From an uncultured Gallionellaceae bacterium (GTDB lineage: Bacteria > Pseudomonadota > Gammaproteobacteria > Burkholderiales > Sulfuricellaceae): a DNA stretch of 8,983 nucleotides. The stretch spans positions 1-8,983 of the forward strand of contig CALMWM010000072.1 of NCBI GenBank assembly GCA_937873435.1, given 5' to 3'. Positions 6,700 through 8,983 of the stretch are shown one piece after another. The position numbers and the translations under genes are program-made. Numbering within the stretch: position 1 is the first letter of the stretch; each line of letters opens with the position of its first letter. The notes beneath the pieces are model-generated. The model was given only the letters and a program-made list of their open reading frames with translations, was not told where the DNA came from and did not search any database.

Positions 6700-6725
6700 C
6701 GGAGGTACGCTCTTACGCACCACCG
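6700..6725 (-). other. Hairpin in holA-proA intergenic leader
   Basis: Immediately after the holA TAA, CGGTGGTGCG (6725-6716) can pair with CGTACCTCCG (6709-6700). This gives ten positions with one T-T mismatch and one G-U pair around a 6-nt loop. Six U residues (6691-6686) come only after an 8-nt spacer, so this is a poor intrinsic terminator. The right arm contains the ACCTC that can alternatively pair with the proA Shine-Dalgarno. The structure is predicted by eye; no energy was calculated. Confidence 0.45.
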
Positions 6726-6726
6726 T

Positions 6727-7737
6727 TTATTTCGTGGCCTTAACCACCATCAAACCCAATTGTTGCAACTCATCCCACACGTCGCCGCGCTCCAGACCCT
6801 TGATGGTGCGGTCGATCAGCGCGGCGCGCTTGATCGCAGCCACCAGGCGCCCGCCGCCTACCCGTTTCAGCGCGCGCTCGATCAGGCTCTGGCGCGAGTC
6901 CCACACGCGGGCATCGCGCAGCCCCTGGGCAAGCGGAATGCCCCGGCTTTGCCCCAGCGCGATGCGCGCCAGGGTGCGAATTTCCTGGGCCAGCGCCCAG
7001 AGCGCCAGGGTCGGCGCCACGCCTTCGCCGCGCAAGCCGTCGAGTACCCGCACGAACCGTGTGGCATCGCCGGCCAGCATGGCTTCCGACAGATTGAATA
7101 CATCATAACGCGAAACATCCAGCACTGCTTCCTTGACCTGGGCAAAGGTCAGCATGCCGGCCGGGTGCAGCAAGCCGAGTTTAAGGATTTCCTGATGCGC
7201 CGCCAGCAGGTTGCCTTCCACCCGGTCGGCGAGGAATTGCAGGGCTTCGCGGTCGGCGCGCTGGTTTTGCGCGGCCAGCCGCCCGGCGATCCAATCCGGC
7301 AAGCGGCCGCGCTCCACCGGGTAGACCTGCACCGCCGCGCCCGCCCCGTCCAGCGCCTTGAACCACTTGCTGGCCTGCTGGGTCTTGTCGAGCTTGGGGC
7401 AGGTCACCAGCGTCAGGGTGTCCGGCGGTAGGTTGGCACAATACTGGTCGATGACCTTGCTGCCCTCGGTACCCGGCTTGCCGGTAGGGATGCGCAGTTC
7501 GGCGATGCGCCGCTCGGCGAACAGCGACAGGTTGCTGCCGCTGGCAAGCAGGTTCTGCCAGTTGAACCCTGATTCGACCGTGAATACTTCCCGCTCGCTA
7601 TAGCCTTGCTGGCGCGCCGCGCTGCGGATCGCGTCCGCCGCTTCCTGCGCCAGCAGGGGCTCGTCGCCGAATACCAGGTACAAGGGCGCCAGTTCCCGTT
7701 GCAAGTGCGCCGCCAGCTGTTCCGGTTTGAGTCGCAT
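6727..7737 (-). CDS. holA: DNA polymerase III delta subunit HolA
   Basis: A 336-aa protein, near the usual 340. HolA is the clamp-loader subunit that opens the beta sliding clamp during chromosome replication. Recognised blocks: the N-terminal LAPLYLVFGDEPLL (residues 16-29), the beta-clamp-contacting NLSLFAERRIAELR (69-82, with L72/F73 matching the L-F pair of the E. coli subunit), DTLTLVTCPKLDKTQQASKW, the domain-II EGNLLAAHQEILKLGLL stretch, and DVFNLSEAMLAGD plus a helical C-terminal collar domain ending in DVWDELQQLGLMV. It lacks Walker motifs, as expected for delta. ATG 7737 starts 3 nt after the lptE stop, with a weak upstream Shine-Dalgarno, so coupling to lptE is likely. The leuS-lptE-holA order is shared with gammaproteobacteria. 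Confidence 0.96.
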   Translation of the reverse strand: MRLKPEQLAAHLQRELAPLYLVFGDEPLLAQEAADAIRSAARQQGYSEREVFTVESGFNWQNLLASGSNLSLFAERRIAELRIPTGKPGTEGSKVIDQYCANLPPDTLTLVTCPKLDKTQQASKWFKALDGAGAAVQVYPVERGRLPDWIAGRLAAQNQRADREALQFLADRVEGNLLAAHQEILKLGLLHPAGMLTFAQVKEAVLDVSRYDVFNLSEAMLAGDATRFVRVLDGLRGEGVAPTLALWALAQEIRTLARIALGQSRGIPLAQGLRDARVWDSRQSLIERALKRVGGGRLVAAIKRAALIDRTIKGLERGDVWDELQQLGLMVVKATK

Positions 7738-7740
7738 GGC

Positions 7741-8256
7741 TTAGTCTTCGGGCTCCACCGGCGGCGGCAGTTTTGCGGCATTGAGCTGGCGCAGGATCTG
7801 GTAAACGGCATCGTTCTGCATGTCGCGGTACAACATCGCTTCTTCCGATTCCTTGGCGAGCAGCAGCGCATCGTCGTAGGTCATGTCGCGACGCAGCTCG
7901 ATCTGCTGCTCCGCCAGCATCGGGCGGTTCTGCCGGTCGCTGACGCTGAACGCCACGCGGTAAACCAGCAGGTATTCCTTCACCCGGCCCGCGCCGCTCA
8001 GGGAGAGGATGCGCTTCTCGCGCATTTCCCCGACGATTTTCAGGATCGCCTGGGCTTCCCCCGCATTAGCCGCGATGCGGGTGCGGCTGCCGCTGACGAT
8101 CGCACGTTTCAGATCGACGACCATGGACGGATTGCCGCCCTCGACGAACACCGCCTCGAAGGGCAAGGCGGCCCTGCCGCGCAACTGGAAACCGCACGCG
8201 GACAGCGCGAGCGCCAAGGCAAGAATCAGCGCGAGGCGCAAGCTAGACCACCACAT
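7741..8256 (-). CDS. lptE: LPS-assembly lipoprotein LptE
   Basis: A 171-aa predicted outer-membrane lipoprotein. LptE plugs the LptD barrel and helps deliver lipopolysaccharide to the cell surface. Residues 1-20 are a lipoprotein signal (hydrophobic LRLALILALALALSA) ending in lipobox LSAC, with C21 the lipidated residue and Gly at +2, which suits outer-membrane sorting. The mature start CGFQLRGRAALPF is the LptE hallmark; the rest (MTYDDALLLAKESEEAMLYRDM, then IL-RQL) matches the family. The ATG at 8256 lies inside the leuS tail, overlapping it by 14 nt, and has a good Shine-Dalgarno (GGGAAGG, 7 nt away). A TTG five codons in (8241), just past the leuS stop, would also leave a working signal but has less support. 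The tail is Pro-rich and acidic (LPPPVEPED). Confidence 0.94.
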   Translation of the reverse strand: MWWSSLRLALILALALALSACGFQLRGRAALPFEAVFVEGGNPSMVVDLKRAIVSGSRTRIAANAGEAQAILKIVGEMREKRILSLSGAGRVKEYLLVYRVAFSVSDRQNRPMLAEQQIELRRDMTYDDALLLAKESEEAMLYRDMQNDAVYQILRQLNAAKLPPPVEPED

Positions 8257-8983
8257 TGACCAGCCTTCCCGGCACGACCACGACTTTTTTCACTGGTTTG
8301 CCTTCGGTAAATTTCTGCACATTGGGGTTAGCCAGCGCCAGCTGTTCGATCGCTTCCTTGGTCGCGTCCTTGGCGACCGTGATGCTGCCGCGCAGCTTGC
8401 CGTTGACCTGCAACACCAGCTCGATTTCGTCCTGCACCAGTGCGGCCTGGTCCGCAACAGGCCAGGAGGCATCCAGCAGGTTCGCGCCGGGGCGCAACTC
8501 CGCCCACAAAGCCTGGCTGGCGTGCGGCACGATGGGTGAAAGCAGCAACACCGCGGCTTCCAGCGCCTCCTGCTGTACCGCGCGCCCGGCGGGGCTGTCG
8601 TCGTTGGATTTGCCGAGGGCGTTCAACAGCTCCATCACCGCGGCGATGGCGGTATTGAATTGCTGGCGGCGGCCATAATCGTCGCTGACTTTCTGGATCG
8701 TGGTGTGGGTAAGGAAGCGCAAGGCTTTAAGTTCGGGTGAGAGGTTTTCTCTCACCCCTGCCCCCTCTCCCTGAGGGAGAGGGGAACCATTGCTCCCTCC
8801 CCCGCTTGCGGGGGAGGGTTGGGGAGAGGGAAATGCTGCTACCGCGCCCTTGTCGAGATGGTCGGAAACGGCCTTCCACAGGCGCTTGAGGAAGCGGAAT
8901 GCGCCTTCCACCCCGGCATCCGACCATTCCAGCTGCTGGTCCGGCGGCGCGGCGAACATCATGAACAGACGTGCGGTGTCGGC
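8243..8983 (-). CDS. leuS: Leucyl-tRNA synthetase, C-terminal part (5' end beyond window)
   Basis: The last 246 residues of LeuRS, open at the right edge; its catalytic and editing domains and KMSKS loop lie outside. The fragment begins ADTARLFMMFAAPPDQQLEW, a typical LeuRS segment, and continues into the anticodon-binding helical domain (DAGVEGAFRFLKRLW, then ELKALRF...GRRQQFNTAIAAVMELLN). It ends with the C-terminal domain VLQVNGKLRGSITV...KKVVVVPGRLVNVVV and a TAG. The enzyme charges tRNA-Leu in the cytoplasm. Oddity: between DKGAVAA and LSPELKALR there are about 30 extra residues (fragment residues 51-80) rich in Pro, Ser and Gly, encoded by a palindromic DNA repeat that keeps the frame open. 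The family usually has only a short loop there between two helices, so function is probably retained. The gene overlaps lptE by 14 nt. Confidence 0.97.
   Translation of the reverse strand, partial: ADTARLFMMFAAPPDQQLEWSDAGVEGAFRFLKRLWKAVSDHLDKGAVAAFPSPQPSPASGGGSNGSPLPQGEGAGVRENLSPELKALRFLTHTTIQKVSDDYGRRQQFNTAIAAVMELLNALGKSNDDSPAGRAVQQEALEAAVLLLSPIVPHASQALWAELRPGANLLDASWPVADQAALVQDEIELVLQVNGKLRGSITVAKDATKEAIEQLALANPNVQKFTEGKPVKKVVVVPGRLVNVVV
8264..8270 (-). promoter_or_regulatory. Ribosome-binding site of lptE inside leuS coding tail
   Basis: GGGAAGG lies 7 nt before the lptE ATG (8256), within the final codons of leuS. It favours the overlapping ATG over the TTG at 8241 and means lptE is translated as leuS translation ends. 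Confidence 0.7.
8746..8833. repeat. GC-rich double-hairpin palindromic repeat inserted in frame within leuS
   Basis: About 88 bp with two near-perfect hairpins. One pairs CCCCTCTCCC (8762-8771) with GGGAGAGGGG (8775-8784) around TGA. The other pairs CCCTCCCCCGC (8795-8805) with GCGGGGGAGGG (8808-8818) around TT. The ends form imperfect 13-bp inverted repeats (8746-8758 and 8821-8833, 11 of 13 matching) running TTTC...CCCC / GGGG...GAAA. This architecture matches the dispersed CCCTCTCCC-type intergenic repeats seen in many proteobacterial genomes. Here it is translated as PSPQPSPASGGGSNGSPLPQ and flanking residues without a stop. No target-site duplication is obvious. No transposase is present, so if mobile it would move in trans. 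Confidence 0.85.

Noticed and set aside
6686..6725. Hairpin plus six-U run after holA as an intrinsic terminator
   Set aside because: Eight bases separate the stem from the U-run and the stem is imperfect. The strong proA ribosome-binding site immediately after suggests a leader rather than a transcript end.
8746..8833. The leuS repeat as a CRISPR array or a disrupting insertion sequence
   Set aside because: There is a single copy with no regular spacers, no transposase, and the leuS frame stays open and conserved on both sides.
8727..8927. Alternative minus-strand frame through the leuS repeat, rich in SPSPSGRGGRGE-type sequence
   Set aside because: This is the familiar junk translation of the palindromic repeat in a second frame; flanking sequence in that frame has no conserved protein and leuS is clearly the coding frame.
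1..8983. A novel defence, phage or secondary-metabolism system
   Set aside because: Every gene is a recognisable housekeeping or signalling gene in conserved order; no unknown gene or atypical-composition island is visible apart from the repeats.

Overview
The window is a compact run of bacterial housekeeping genes, all on the minus strand, from a GC-rich proteobacterium. The gene order leuS-lptE-holA-proA-nadD-rsfS-rlmH-maf-rng, with proA between holA and nadD, and the sequence style of the proteins suggest a betaproteobacterium, perhaps of the Nitrosomonadales/Gallionellaceae type. That placement is inferred from gene order and protein recall; no search was run.

In transcription order (right to left): the C-terminal part of leuS (leucyl-tRNA synthetase) enters at the right edge. 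It overlaps lptE (outer-membrane LPS-assembly lipoprotein), followed by holA (DNA polymerase III delta subunit), proA (proline synthesis), nadD (NAD synthesis), rsfS (ribosome silencing factor), rlmH (23S rRNA pseudouridine methyltransferase), maf (nucleotide pyrophosphatase) and rng (RNase G). Junctions are tight: a 14-nt overlap, gaps of 3, 3 and 8 nt, and a 1-nt TAATG overlap. This supports one operon with translational coupling, covering envelope biogenesis, replication, proline and NAD synthesis, and ribosome and RNA metabolism. The looser joints are holA-proA (55 nt), rlmH's 30-nt leader and maf-rng (79 nt).

After a 156-nt gap with no clear terminator comes a two-gene signalling cassette: a response regulator with an HD-GYP c-di-GMP phosphodiesterase output, then the N-terminus of a membrane sensor with a Cache-type ligand domain that runs off the left edge.

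I see no mobile gene cassette, phage, CRISPR array, RNA gene or defence system. The notable parts are non-coding or repeat features: (1) a GC-rich double-hairpin repeat of about 88 bp lying in frame inside leuS and translated as a Pro/Ser/Gly-rich insert; (2) an inverted pair of 7-nt tandem repeats filling the maf-rng gap, where a ribosome-binding site for rng would be expected; (3) two mutually exclusive hairpins in the proA leader, one covering its Shine-Dalgarno; (4) a 9-codon minicistron bridging rsfS and rlmH.
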